DNA from: Neobittarella massiliensis (ex Bilen et al. 2018)
GTDB taxonomy: Bacteria; Bacillota; Clostridia; Oscillospirales; Ruminococcaceae
NCBI RefSeq assembly: GCF_900289145.1
Contig: NZ_OKQO01000007.1
Span: forward strand, 1-64,000
Direction: 5' to 3'
Length of the DNA: 64,000 bases
Below the pieces are notes generated by a model that was given only the letters and a program-made list of their open reading frames with translations, was not told where the DNA came from and did no database searches. The position numbers and the translations under genes are program-made. Of the stretch, positions 44,243 through 52,763 are shown one piece after another (the stretch's first letter is position 1; each line of letters starts with the position of its first letter).

Positions 44243-45400
44243 CTATTCCCCGCCCGGCTGCTCTGCCGGGGTCTGTGCGGCGGTGTCGGCGCTGCCGTCG
44301 GCGGCGGGTTCCCCGCCGGTGGACAGCTGCTCGCCGGCGTCTGCGGCCGGTTGTTGGTCGCCGCTATCGCCGCCATCGCCACTGTCTTCGGCCGGCTGCT
44401 CCGGGGCGGGCGCCTCTTCCACCGGGGTGGTATCGGCCTTGGCGGTCACCTTGCCGGGAATGGAGGCATCGAGGATGGTGCGCTGCAGGGCCAGATTTTT
44501 CTGGGCCAGCACCTCTTTGACCATCTGCACCTTGTAGTCGAGCTGGTAGTCGGACCCCAGCTTGACCTTGTAGAACTCGCCCACCTGGATGGTGATGTTG
44601 GCGGTATCGGACAGATCGATGAGCCGCACGTCCTCGAGCTGGTACTTTTTGATGGACTGCTGCAGCTTTTGCAGCAGCTGGTATTTCTCGTCGTTGTCAA
44701 AGGACAACTTGGCCCCCACCTCGACCCCGGCCACCTTGACGCCGGCCACCACATGCACCCCGTCGGGCGCCTGCGGGGCCGCGATCTGGATGATGCGGCC
44801 GGAGGCACTGAGCAGGATATAGCCGCTCTCGGTCTGTACGGCCATGGTGGCGGCGGCGTCTTTGGCGCTGATCTGCAGAGTGCTGGGGAGCACTCTTTTT
44901 ACCTGGATATCGTCGAGCAGCGGGAAGCGGCGGTACAGCGTCTCGGCGATCTTGTCGGTGTTCAGGCGGAAGAGGTTCTCCCCCACCTCGACCCCGCTGG
45001 CGGCCACCACCTCCTCGGCGGTGTAGGCGGTGATGCTGCCTTTAAACTGCAGCTTTTCGATGTTAAAAAACACGGTGATGCACATGGTGAGCCCCACCAC
45101 CAGAACAAACACGAACAGCAGCGCAAAGCGAAACACCAGCTTTTTTTTGCGCTTTTGCTGCCGGCGCTGGGCCGCCTCGCGCTTGCGCTTCTCACGCTCC
45201 AGCGACATGCTCTTTTCTCGGGCCCGGTCGCGGCCGGGAGTGTCGTCGAAAACGGGGGCCGGGCGCGGTTTGGCACTCTTTCGTTTTTGCGCGCCGGCAG
45301 GCACCACCGGCTGCCGCTTTTTAGGTGGGCTGCTGCCGGCCAGCCGGTCGAGCCGGTCGGCCGGGCTGGGCGCCCGATTTTTTTTGTCCTGTTTTTTCAT
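44243..45400 (-). CDS. ftsQ: Cell division protein FtsQ/DivIB-type
   Basis: Divisome bitopic protein, 385 residues. Long basic cytoplasmic N-terminus (about 90 residues, KRKREAAQRRQQKRKKK), one membrane span (residues 88-112), POTRA domain (FNIEKLQFKGSITAYTAEEVVAASGV), beta domain, then a Pro/Ala/Glu/Asp-rich tail of about 65 residues unusual in length. Starts 3 bases past the end of murA. Confidence 0.85.
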   Translation of the reverse strand: MKKQDKKNRAPSPADRLDRLAGSSPPKKRQPVVPAGAQKRKSAKPRPAPVFDDTPGRDRAREKSMSLEREKRKREAAQRRQQKRKKKLVFRFALLFVFVLVVGLTMCITVFFNIEKLQFKGSITAYTAEEVVAASGVEVGENLFRLNTDKIAETLYRRFPLLDDIQVKRVLPSTLQISAKDAAATMAVQTESGYILLSASGRIIQIAAPQAPDGVHVVAGVKVAGVEVGAKLSFDNDEKYQLLQKLQQSIKKYQLEDVRLIDLSDTANITIQVGEFYKVKLGSDYQLDYKVQMVKEVLAQKNLALQRTILDASIPGKVTAKADTTPVEEAPAPEQPAEDSGDGGDSGDQQPAADAGEQLSTGGEPAADGSADTAAQTPAEQPGGE

Positions 45401-45403
45401 CTT

Positions 45404-46654
45404 CTAAACCCTTTTCATCTCCCCGCCCAGGGCCGAGACCTGGCCGTCCAGGTCTTCATACCCCCGCAGGATGTGGTCGATATCGGTGATCTTGCTCTCT
45501 CCCGGAGCGGCCAGCGCGGCCATACAGACCGCTGCCCCGCCCCGCAGATCGGTGGCCCGTACACTGGCTGGCCGGTAGCGGCTGCCCCCCTCTATGTAGG
45601 CGACCTGGGGGTGGGGCAGCTGGATGGCGGCCCCCAGCTTTTCCAGCTGCCGCACGTAGACGAAGCGGTTTTCAAACACGGTGTCTACCACTGTGGTGGT
45701 GCCGCGGGCGGTGGCCAGCAACGTGCACAGCAGCGGCTGGATATCGGTGGGGACCCCGGGATGGGGCGCCGTGCAGATGAGGCCCGGCCCCCGTATGGTG
45801 GAGGGGGATACCCCCACCCGGTCGTAGCGCAGATCGAGCTGGGCGCCCATTTTTTTGAGCAGTGGCAGCACGTTGTAGAGGCCCATGGGCGTGATGCCCT
45901 GCAGCGTGACCTGACCGCCGGTGATGAGGCCCATACACAGTAGGGTGACCGCGGCGATGCGGTCGGGCATGATGCGGTACTCGCAGCCGTGCAGCCCACC
46001 GCCGCCGGACACGGTGACCGTATCGGTGCCCATACCCTGGATGCCGGCCCCGCAGGCGGTCAAGAACTGGATGAGATCGACCACCTCCGGCTCGCGGGCG
46101 GCGCCGTGCAGCACGGTTTGGCCGTCGGCGCTGACGGCGGCGATGAGCAGGTTTTGGGTGGCGCCCACGCTGGGGTAAGGCAAAAAGATATCGGTCCCCT
46201 GCAGGTGCCTGCCCTCCAGACTGATCTGCTTTTGATCGTAGTCGCTGACGGCGCCCAGCGCCTCGAACCCGCTGAGGTGGTAGTCGAGCGGACGGCGGCC
46301 CAGCGCGCACCCGCCGGGATAGCAGAGCTGTACCCGGCCAAAGCGGGCCAACATGGCCCCCATAAAAATGGAGGAGGAGCGCAGGCCCCCCATCAGGTCC
46401 TCTGGCAGCGGCCGGTAGGCGGCGGGGGCGGTATCGATGGTGAGCGTGCTGCCCTCACGCTTTACCCGGCAACCCAGGTACACCAGTATACGGGCCATCG
46501 AGGCCACATCGGTCAGGTCGGGGCAGCTGTGCAGCACGACCTGCGCGCCGGTAGCCAGCGCCGCCGCCATGATGGGCAGGCAGCTGTTTTTGGAGCCCTG
46601 CACCCGGGTGATACCGCGCAGCGGCCGCCCCCCTCTTATGATATAGCTGTCCAT
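45404..46654 (-). CDS. murA: UDP-N-acetylglucosamine 1-carboxyvinyltransferase
   Basis: First committed step of peptidoglycan synthesis, transferring enolpyruvate. 416 residues from ATG 46654, 8 bases after AAAGGAT. QGSKNSCLPIMAAAL holds the substrate Lys-Asn; the catalytic, fosfomycin-sensitive Cys is in YPGGCALGRRPLDYH; MPDRIAAVTLLCMG and late Arg-Gly loops follow. In this dcw cluster murA follows murG, after a 1.1-kb repeat region. Confidence 0.95.
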   Translation of the reverse strand: MDSYIIRGGRPLRGITRVQGSKNSCLPIMAAALATGAQVVLHSCPDLTDVASMARILVYLGCRVKREGSTLTIDTAPAAYRPLPEDLMGGLRSSSIFMGAMLARFGRVQLCYPGGCALGRRPLDYHLSGFEALGAVSDYDQKQISLEGRHLQGTDIFLPYPSVGATQNLLIAAVSADGQTVLHGAAREPEVVDLIQFLTACGAGIQGMGTDTVTVSGGGGLHGCEYRIMPDRIAAVTLLCMGLITGGQVTLQGITPMGLYNVLPLLKKMGAQLDLRYDRVGVSPSTIRGPGLICTAPHPGVPTDIQPLLCTLLATARGTTTVVDTVFENRFVYVRQLEKLGAAIQLPHPQVAYIEGGSRYRPASVRATDLRGGAAVCMAALAAPGESKITDIDHILRGYEDLDGQVSALGGEMKRV

Positions 46655-46725
46655 AAAAACGCATCCTTTCATACATGTCATGCACCAGTGTATGAAAGGG
46701 GGCAGTTTTGCGTGAAGGGGCTTTT

Positions 46726-47190
46726 GCGTGAGAAAATACTGACGTTTTTGGGAATTTTTACGCGTGTGGCTCTGGGGATGTTACGCAAAAGCGGTAAAGA
46801 ATTGCTTTGCAGGGCACTGCCCTGCAAGCCGCAAGCGGCACCGCCATTCTTTACGGTCTCTGCTCCCGCTCTAGCGTTCCTTTGCGTGAGAAAATACTGA
46901 CGTTTTGGGAATTTTTACGCGTGTGGCTCTGGGGATGTTACGCAAAAGCGGTAAAGAATCGCTTTGCAGGACACCGTCCTGCAAGCCGCAAGCGGCACCG
47001 CCATTCTTTACGGTCTCTGCTCCCGCTCTAGCGTTCCTTTGCGTGAGAAAATACTGACGTTTTTGGGAATTTTTACGCGTGTGGCTCTGGGGATGTTACG
47101 CAAAAGCGGTAAAGAATCGCTTTGCAGGACACCGTCCTGCAAGCCGCAAGCGGCACCGCCATTCTTTACGTTCTCTGCTCCCGCTCTAGG
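46726..47190. repeat. Tandem repeat family A: three copies of ~157 bp
   Basis: Copies begin at 46726, 46884 and 47041 with 157-158-bp period and near identity. Each unit holds a nested structure: outer GTAAAGAAT with ATTCTTTAC (46794-46802 with 46846-46854 in copy 1), inner GCAGGGC-ACT-GCCCTGC and GCCGC-AA-GCGGC, giving a three-way junction. Copies 2 and 3 have GCAGGAC-ACC-GTCCTGC, a compensated pair change. Period not a multiple of three, so open frames crossing it are not genes. Confidence 0.9.
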
Positions 47191-47250
47191 ATCCTACTTA
47201 TGTATGGGGTCCTTTTAGATAGGGTCGAATACATGCTGTCTAGGGTCGTT

Positions 47251-47770
47251 CAGAAGAACGGCCGCTTTGCCGGGCTTTGCCCGGCAACTGCCGCGCAGAA
47301 CGCTGGGTTTGACGGCAGGCACTTGGAGATCGGGCACCGCTCTTTTCCTATACGGCAGTGCGCGCACTGATTATAAGTGGACAGAAGAACGGCCGCTTTG
47401 CCGAGCTTTGCCCGGCAACTGCTGCGCAGAACGCTGGGTTTGACGGCAGGCACTTGGAGGCCGGGCACCGCTTTTTTCCTATGCGGCAGCGCGGGCGCCG
47501 AAAATAGGTGAGCAGGGAACGGTCGCTTTGCCGGGCCTTGCCCGGCAACTGCTGCGCAGAACGCTGGGTCAGACAGCAGGTGCTTTGAGATTGGGGTTCG
47601 CTCTTTTTCTATACGGCAGTGCGCGCACTGATTATAAGTGGGCAGAAAAACGGCCGCTTTGCCGGGCCTTGCCCGGCAACTGCTGTGCAGAACGCTGGGT
47701 AGACGGCAGGCGCTTGGGGGTGGGGGCCGCTTTTTTCCTATGCCGCAATGGGTGCGCTGAAAATGGGCGC
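47251..47770. repeat. Tandem repeat family B: four copies of ~131 bp
   Basis: Copies start near 47251, 47382, 47513 and 47643. Each carries a hairpin TTGCCGGGC, loop TTT or CTT, GCCCGGCAA (copy 2 has one mismatch), then AACTGCTGCGCAGAACGCTGG and a variable tail. Unrelated in sequence to family A next to it. The reverse-strand frame across it (47250-47780) reads a repetitive Ala/Arg/Lys peptide but has no ribosome site and is not called. Confidence 0.88.
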
Positions 47771-47776
47771 TTTGGA

Positions 47777-48895
47777 TCACACCATGGCCAGCAGTTCGCG
47801 GCAGATGCGCTGGGCGGCGTCGATGATGGCGATACGGGAGCTGGCGTGGCCCCAGCGGGCCAGCTCGCCGGGGTCGGCGATGAGGGCTGCCACCTTTTTG
47901 ATGAGCAGCTCGCCGGTGAGGTCTTTTTCCTCGATAACGGCGGCGCCACCGGCTTTTTGCAGAACCATAGCGTTGTGATACTGGTGGTTTTCGGCCACAT
48001 AGGGGGACGGGATGAGGATGGCCGCTTTGCCCGCGGCCTCGAGCTCGCTGAGGGTGATGGCCCCGGCCCGGCAGATGACCAGGTCGGCGGCGGCCATACA
48101 GCGGTCCATGTCCTCGATGTACTCGCGGATATCCAGCCGCTCATTTTGCGCGTCTACCCCGTTTTGGCGCAGCCGCTCCATAAACGCCGCCCGTCCGCTG
48201 CCGCCGTAGGCGTGGATGTGGCGCACCTGGGGACAATTTTTCTGGGTGTAGGCCATCAGGTCGGCCACCACCTCGTTTATGGGGCGGGCCCCCAAGCTGC
48301 CGCCGAAAGAGAGGATACAGGTCTCCCACTCGCCCAGGCCCAGCGCGCGCCGGGCCTCTTTTTTAGAGGCGGCCAGCACGCTTTGACGCACCGGGTTGCC
48401 GGTGATGACGCAGCGGCCCTTGGGGTGCAGGTACTGCTCGGCGGCGGGGACCGCCAAAAGCACCTTGTCCACCTCTTTGGCCAGCAGCTTGTTGGTGACC
48501 CCGGGAAAGGCGTTTTGCTCGTGAATAGCAGTCTTGATGCCCATCTTGGCTGCCTGCTGCACGATGGGGCCGCTGACGTAGCCGCCGGTGCCCACCACGA
48601 TATCGGGAGAGAACTCGCGCAGGATCTTTTTGGCCCGGCTCGGCGCGCCCACCAGGCAGCGCACTGCATCGAAGTTATGGGCCATGGCCGAGGGGGAAAA
48701 ACTGCGGTAGAAGCCGCGCACCCGCATGGTATAAAAGGGGTAGCCGGCCCGGCCCACCAGCCGCTCCTCCATGGAGTTCTGGTTGCCCACAAAGGCGATC
48801 TGGGCGTCGGGTCGGGCCCGTTTCACCGCTTCGGCGATGGCCAGAGCGGGGTTTATATGCCCCGCTGTGCCGCCGCCTGCCAGTAGTAAACGCAT
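47777..48895 (-). CDS. murG: Undecaprenyl-PP-MurNAc-pentapeptide GlcNAc transferase
   Basis: Makes lipid II from lipid I at the inner membrane face. 372 residues from ATG 48895. It shows the Gly-rich loop LLLAGGGTAGHINPALAIA, GTGGYVSGPIV, IHEQNAFPGVTNK, SFGGSLGARPINE, CRAGAITLSELEAAGKAAILIP. Directly upstream lies ftsW; downstream the repeat region separates it from murA. Confidence 0.96.
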   Translation of the reverse strand: MRLLLAGGGTAGHINPALAIAEAVKRARPDAQIAFVGNQNSMEERLVGRAGYPFYTMRVRGFYRSFSPSAMAHNFDAVRCLVGAPSRAKKILREFSPDIVVGTGGYVSGPIVQQAAKMGIKTAIHEQNAFPGVTNKLLAKEVDKVLLAVPAAEQYLHPKGRCVITGNPVRQSVLAASKKEARRALGLGEWETCILSFGGSLGARPINEVVADLMAYTQKNCPQVRHIHAYGGSGRAAFMERLRQNGVDAQNERLDIREYIEDMDRCMAAADLVICRAGAITLSELEAAGKAAILIPSPYVAENHQYHNAMVLQKAGGAAVIEEKDLTGELLIKKVAALIADPGELARWGHASSRIAIIDAAQRICRELLAMV

Positions 48896-49035
48896 GTCGC
48901 TGTCCTCGCTTTCTGTGTTGTATAAAACCTCGTACAGCCACTGCCGGCGGCAGTGGCTGGAGAGGGGCCGCACCGGGGCTCATGTCCCCGGCGCGGGCCG
49001 CTGCTCACCCGCCGGGCTGCTGGGGCCCGGCCGGG

Positions 49036-50220
49036 CTATTTTTTCTCGAGCCGGCTAAAGCGCGAGACCGAGAGCACAACTCCCATCTGCCCCAGCAGCA
49101 TGAGCAGGGAGGTGCCGCCGTAACTGAAAAACGGCAGCGAGATACCGGTGTTGGGCAGTGTGTTGGTGACCACGGCGATGTTTAAGAGCGCCTGCAGGCC
49201 CACCTGGAAAGTGAGGCCCATGGCCAGCATGCTGCCAAAGCGGTCTTTGGCCTTCATGGCGATGGCAAAGCCGCGCACCACCAGCAGGATGAACAGGATG
49301 ATGACGATGAGCGCCCCCACCAGCCCCAGCTCTTCGCAGAGGATAGAGAAAATAAAGTCGTTGTGGGGCTCGGGCACGTAGAGGTGCTTTTGCCGCGAGT
49401 TGCCCAGGCCCAGCCCGAAGAACCCACCCGAGCCGATGGCCAGCAGCGACTGCACTGTTTGCCAGCCGTCGCCTTTGGCGTCGATGAAGGGGTCTTTCCA
49501 CATCTGCAGGCGGGGGATGGCGTGCTCGAGCACATCGGTGAAGAGCAGCAGGCAGACCAGCGCGCCGGCGATGAGACCGCCGCCGATGAGAAACCACTTG
49601 GTGCCGGTACCGCCCACGAACATCATGGCAAAGCCGATGGTGACGATGAGGATGGTTCCCGACAGATGGGGCTCGAGCACCATGAGGCCGATGGTGATGC
49701 TGAGCACCGCCATAAACGGCAGCACCCCGTAGCGGAAGGTCTTCAGCTGCTTGTAGTTGCGGTCGATGAGGTGGGCGAACACCACGATGACGGCGAACTT
49801 GGCGATCTCGGAGGGCTGGAAGGTCATGCCGCCGATGATGATCCAGCGGCGGGCAAAGTTGATGGGCGGCATGAACAGCACCACCACCAGCAGCGCCACG
49901 GCCACGATCCAGATGACGTAGCAAAACCGCTCGTAGATGTGGTAGTCGATCTTGGAGATGATGAGCATAGCCGCGATGCCGGCCACCGCAAAGATGGCCT
50001 GGCGGGTGATGTAGTGGAAGCTGTTGCCCTCGTTATAATAGGCGTAGGCGTAGCTGGCCGAAAACAGCATGACCAGCCCAAAAGCCACCAGGATGAGCAC
50101 CAGTATCAAAAACGTGGCGTCGAAGGGCCTGTTCTTTTTGCGCGGCGGACGGCTCTGTACAGCGGCCTGCGACTGACCACCGACATTTTGTGCCCGTACT
50201 TTTCTCGCCTTTCTGTTCAA
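49036..50220 (-). CDS. ftsW: Peptidoglycan glycosyltransferase FtsW (SEDS family)
   Basis: Polymerises lipid II during division with a class B PBP. 394 residues, a basic cytoplasmic N-terminus and ten hydrophobic spans; RRWIIIGGMTFQPSEIAKFAVIV is the SEDS signature with the catalytic-loop Asp region later (LSGTILIVTIG; SPTNTLPNTGISLPFFSYGGTS-like end). It begins with TTG 50220 after GGTGAGG. SpoVE is a very close paralogue in spore formers; the dcw position fits either. Confidence 0.92.
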   Translation of the reverse strand: MNRKARKVRAQNVGGQSQAAVQSRPPRKKNRPFDATFLILVLILVAFGLVMLFSASYAYAYYNEGNSFHYITRQAIFAVAGIAAMLIISKIDYHIYERFCYVIWIVAVALLVVVLFMPPINFARRWIIIGGMTFQPSEIAKFAVIVVFAHLIDRNYKQLKTFRYGVLPFMAVLSITIGLMVLEPHLSGTILIVTIGFAMMFVGGTGTKWFLIGGGLIAGALVCLLLFTDVLEHAIPRLQMWKDPFIDAKGDGWQTVQSLLAIGSGGFFGLGLGNSRQKHLYVPEPHNDFIFSILCEELGLVGALIVIILFILLVVRGFAIAMKAKDRFGSMLAMGLTFQVGLQALLNIAVVTNTLPNTGISLPFFSYGGTSLLMLLGQMGVVLSVSRFSRLEKK

Positions 50221-50317
50221 AAGGTCCTCACCTCGTCTCTCGCTCTCCCGGCGCCGGCCAGGAAAAATTTTGGTGCGGGGCCGGGCCCCGCCGCATTTAT
50301 ACAGTTTATATCGATGT

Positions 50318-51328
50318 CTACAGGGCGCTGACCCAGATGATTGTCAGCACCGCGCCGATCAGGGTGATGACCGAGAACACGGTGACGATCTTCACCTCGC
50401 TCCATCCGCACATCTCAAAGTGGTGGTGGATGGGGGCCATTTTAAAGATGCGCTTGTGGGTGAGCTTGAAAAAGCCGATCTGCAGGATATCGGATACCGT
50501 CTCGATGACGTAGATGATGCCCAGCAGCACCAGCGCCACCGGCAGCCCGATGCCGAAGGCCAGCGCGGTGACCAGCCCCCCCAAAAACAGCGAGCCGGTA
50601 TCGCCCATGAACACCTTGGCCGGGTAGAAATTATAGAGCAAAAAGCCGATACAGCCGCCGGCCAGCGCCGCCGAGAGGATGTTCATACCGGCAAAGCCGA
50701 GCATGCCGGAAATGACGATGAAGCCCAGGCTGGCGCAGAAAGTGACCGAGCTGGAGAGCCCGTCGAGCCCATCGGTGAGGTTGACGGCGTTGACGGTGCC
50801 CACGATGACAAACAGCGCCAGCGGAAAATACCACAGCCCCAGCTCGATATCGCCTGCAAAGGGGACCTTCACCGAGGTGGAGCGGTCGCCGGACAGGTAG
50901 CAGGCGGCGATGTAGGCCGCGGCGATGAGCAGCTGGCCCAGCATCTTCTCGCGGGCGCGCAGGCCCAGGTTGCGCTTTTTGACCACCTTGATATAGTCGT
51001 CTAAAAAGCCCAGAAAGCCAAAGGCCAGCGCCATGAGCAGGCCGTAGAACAGCCGCGCCCGGTGGCTGGGCAATATGGTGGCAAAGGTGTTTTTATCCAG
51101 CCCCTGCATGGCGAAATAGGCGATGAGGGTAGCCACCGGGATGCCGATGATGAACATCAGCCCGCCCATGGTGGGGGTGCCCTGTTTTCCCTTATGCCAG
51201 GTGGGGCCGATCTCTTTAATGGTCTGGCCGTAGTGCAGCCGCTTTAAAAAGGGGATGATGAACAGCCCCCCCACGGCCGTGATGGCAAAAGACAGCACCG
51301 CTGCCAGGATCACCGGTATTTGACTCAT
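50318..51328 (-). CDS. mraY: Phospho-MurNAc-pentapeptide transferase
   Basis: Forms lipid I in the membrane. 336 residues, about ten spans; GTPTMGGLMFIIG, the Asp pair LGFLDDYIKV, VNLTDGLDGL and GDTGSLFLGG are all intact. ATG 51328 overlaps the murF stop (ATGA); a GTG two codons earlier is less likely. murD, usually next in this cluster, is missing: ftsW follows after 98 bases. Confidence 0.96.
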   Translation of the reverse strand: MSQIPVILAAVLSFAITAVGGLFIIPFLKRLHYGQTIKEIGPTWHKGKQGTPTMGGLMFIIGIPVATLIAYFAMQGLDKNTFATILPSHRARLFYGLLMALAFGFLGFLDDYIKVVKKRNLGLRAREKMLGQLLIAAAYIAACYLSGDRSTSVKVPFAGDIELGLWYFPLALFVIVGTVNAVNLTDGLDGLSSSVTFCASLGFIVISGMLGFAGMNILSAALAGGCIGFLLYNFYPAKVFMGDTGSLFLGGLVTALAFGIGLPVALVLLGIIYVIETVSDILQIGFFKLTHKRIFKMAPIHHHFEMCGWSEVKIVTVFSVITLIGAVLTIIWVSAL

Positions 51329-52719
51329 CTGCACGTCCCCCCGTTTGTATGGTAGATCTCCTCGAGAACTTCTTCTAACTTCATGCCCCGGCTGCCCTTG
51401 ACGAGCACGCAGTCGCCGGGTGCCAAAGCCGCGATCAACGCCGCGGTGAGGGCCGGCTTGTCGGCAAAGTGCCGCACCTCTACCCCGCCGGCGGTGGCGG
51501 TCTCGGCACAGCGCAGCATCTGCGGGCCGTACAAAAAGGCGCAGTCGATGCCGTTGTCACAGAGCATCTGCCCCACGTCGCGGTGCATCTGCTGGCTGTG
51601 CTCCCCCAGCTCCAGCATATCTGCCAGCACCGCTATTTTGCGGCGGCCGGGGAAGTTTTGCGCCAGCAGGGTGATGGAGGCGCGCATCGAGTCGGGGCTG
51701 GCGTTGTAGCAGTCCTCGATAAAGGTGATATCGCCGCACTGCACCAGCCGCTGGCGCATGCCGGCGGGCTGGTAGTCGGCGCAGCCGGCGGCGGCGGTGG
51801 CCACCGAGAGCCCCAGCGCCGCCGAGACGGCGATGGCCGCCAGCGCGTTGAGCACGTTGTGCTGGCCCAGGCAGGGGATCTGCACCGGGAAATCCCCCTC
51901 CTTACAGTGTACGGTAAAAAAGGTGCTGACTCTGTCGGAATGGATAGATCCGGCCACAAAATCTGCCGACTTGTCCGCTATGGCATAGCGCAGGATGCGA
52001 TCTGCCCCCGGCACCTGTGTCACGGTGGAGAGCAGGTCGTTGTCGCTGCACAGCACCAGCGTTTTGGGGCCCTGCAGGCCCAGGGCGATATCCAGCTTTT
52101 CGTGCAAGATGTTCTCGCGGGTGCCCATGGCCTCGAGGTGGGAGACGCCGATGTTGGTGACCACCGCCACCTCGGGGCGCACCGCGCGGGTCATGGGGGC
52201 TATCTCGCCAAAGCCGCTCATGCCCATCTCGATGACCGCCAGCCGGGTATCGTCTTGCAGGCGAAACAGGGTGGCGGGCATGCCGATCTCGTTATTCTGG
52301 TTGCCCTCTGTCTTGAGGGTCTTGCCAAAGCGGCGCAGCGCGGCGTAGATCATCTCTTTGGTGGTGGTTTTGCCCACGCTGCCGGTGACCGCCACAAAAC
52401 GGCAGCTCTCGAACAGGTCGCGGTACAGGCCGCCCATGGCGATCAGGGCATTTTTGGTGTTTTGGCACACCAGCTGCGGGCCGCCGGCTCGCTCTACCGG
52501 GCGGGCCACCACCGCCGCCGCGGCACCTTTGTCAAAAGCCGCCTGCACGTAGGCGTGGCCGTCGAAACGCTCACCCTCGATGGCCACGAACAGGCTGCCC
52601 GGCACGATGGTCCGGGTGTCGCTGGATATCTCGGTTATCTGCTGGGCGGGGTCGCAGCCGCCCGGCAGCTGGGCGCCGATGGCCCGTGCGATATCGCCCA
52701 GTGGCAAAGATCTCATCAT
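51325..52719 (-). CDS. murF: UDP-MurNAc-tripeptide D-Ala-D-Ala ligase
   Basis: Adds D-Ala-D-Ala to the peptidoglycan precursor. 464 residues from ATG 52719 (after GGAAAGG). P-loop VTGSVGKTTTKEM, KTEGNQNNEIGMP, EMGMSGFGEI, NIGVSHLEAMGTRENI, and the C-domain YNASPDSMRASI. Coupled to mraY by a 4-base overlap. Confidence 0.95.
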   Translation of the reverse strand: MMRSLPLGDIARAIGAQLPGGCDPAQQITEISSDTRTIVPGSLFVAIEGERFDGHAYVQAAFDKGAAAAVVARPVERAGGPQLVCQNTKNALIAMGGLYRDLFESCRFVAVTGSVGKTTTKEMIYAALRRFGKTLKTEGNQNNEIGMPATLFRLQDDTRLAVIEMGMSGFGEIAPMTRAVRPEVAVVTNIGVSHLEAMGTRENILHEKLDIALGLQGPKTLVLCSDNDLLSTVTQVPGADRILRYAIADKSADFVAGSIHSDRVSTFFTVHCKEGDFPVQIPCLGQHNVLNALAAIAVSAALGLSVATAAAGCADYQPAGMRQRLVQCGDITFIEDCYNASPDSMRASITLLAQNFPGRRKIAVLADMLELGEHSQQMHRDVGQMLCDNGIDCAFLYGPQMLRCAETATAGGVEVRHFADKPALTAALIAALAPGDCVLVKGSRGMKLEEVLEEIYHTNGGTCR

Positions 52720-52763
52720 CACGCTCACGCCTTTCCTTTCGTCTTCTCTGTACGGGGCGGCGC

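Noticed and set aside
44351-45943. Forward open frame of 530 codons across ftsQ and murA
   Set aside because: Antisense to two intact, recognised genes.
46726-47770. CRISPR array
   Set aside because: Units are 130-158 bp with no short-repeat/unique-spacer pattern and no cas genes nearby.
47250-47780. Reverse frame of 176 codons through repeat family B reading a repetitive peptide
   Set aside because: Period is 130-131 bases so the frame survives only by chance; no ribosome site; the repeats are hairpin elements.
47528-48886. Forward open frame of 452 codons across murG and repeat family B
   Set aside because: Antisense to murG; begins inside tandem repeats.
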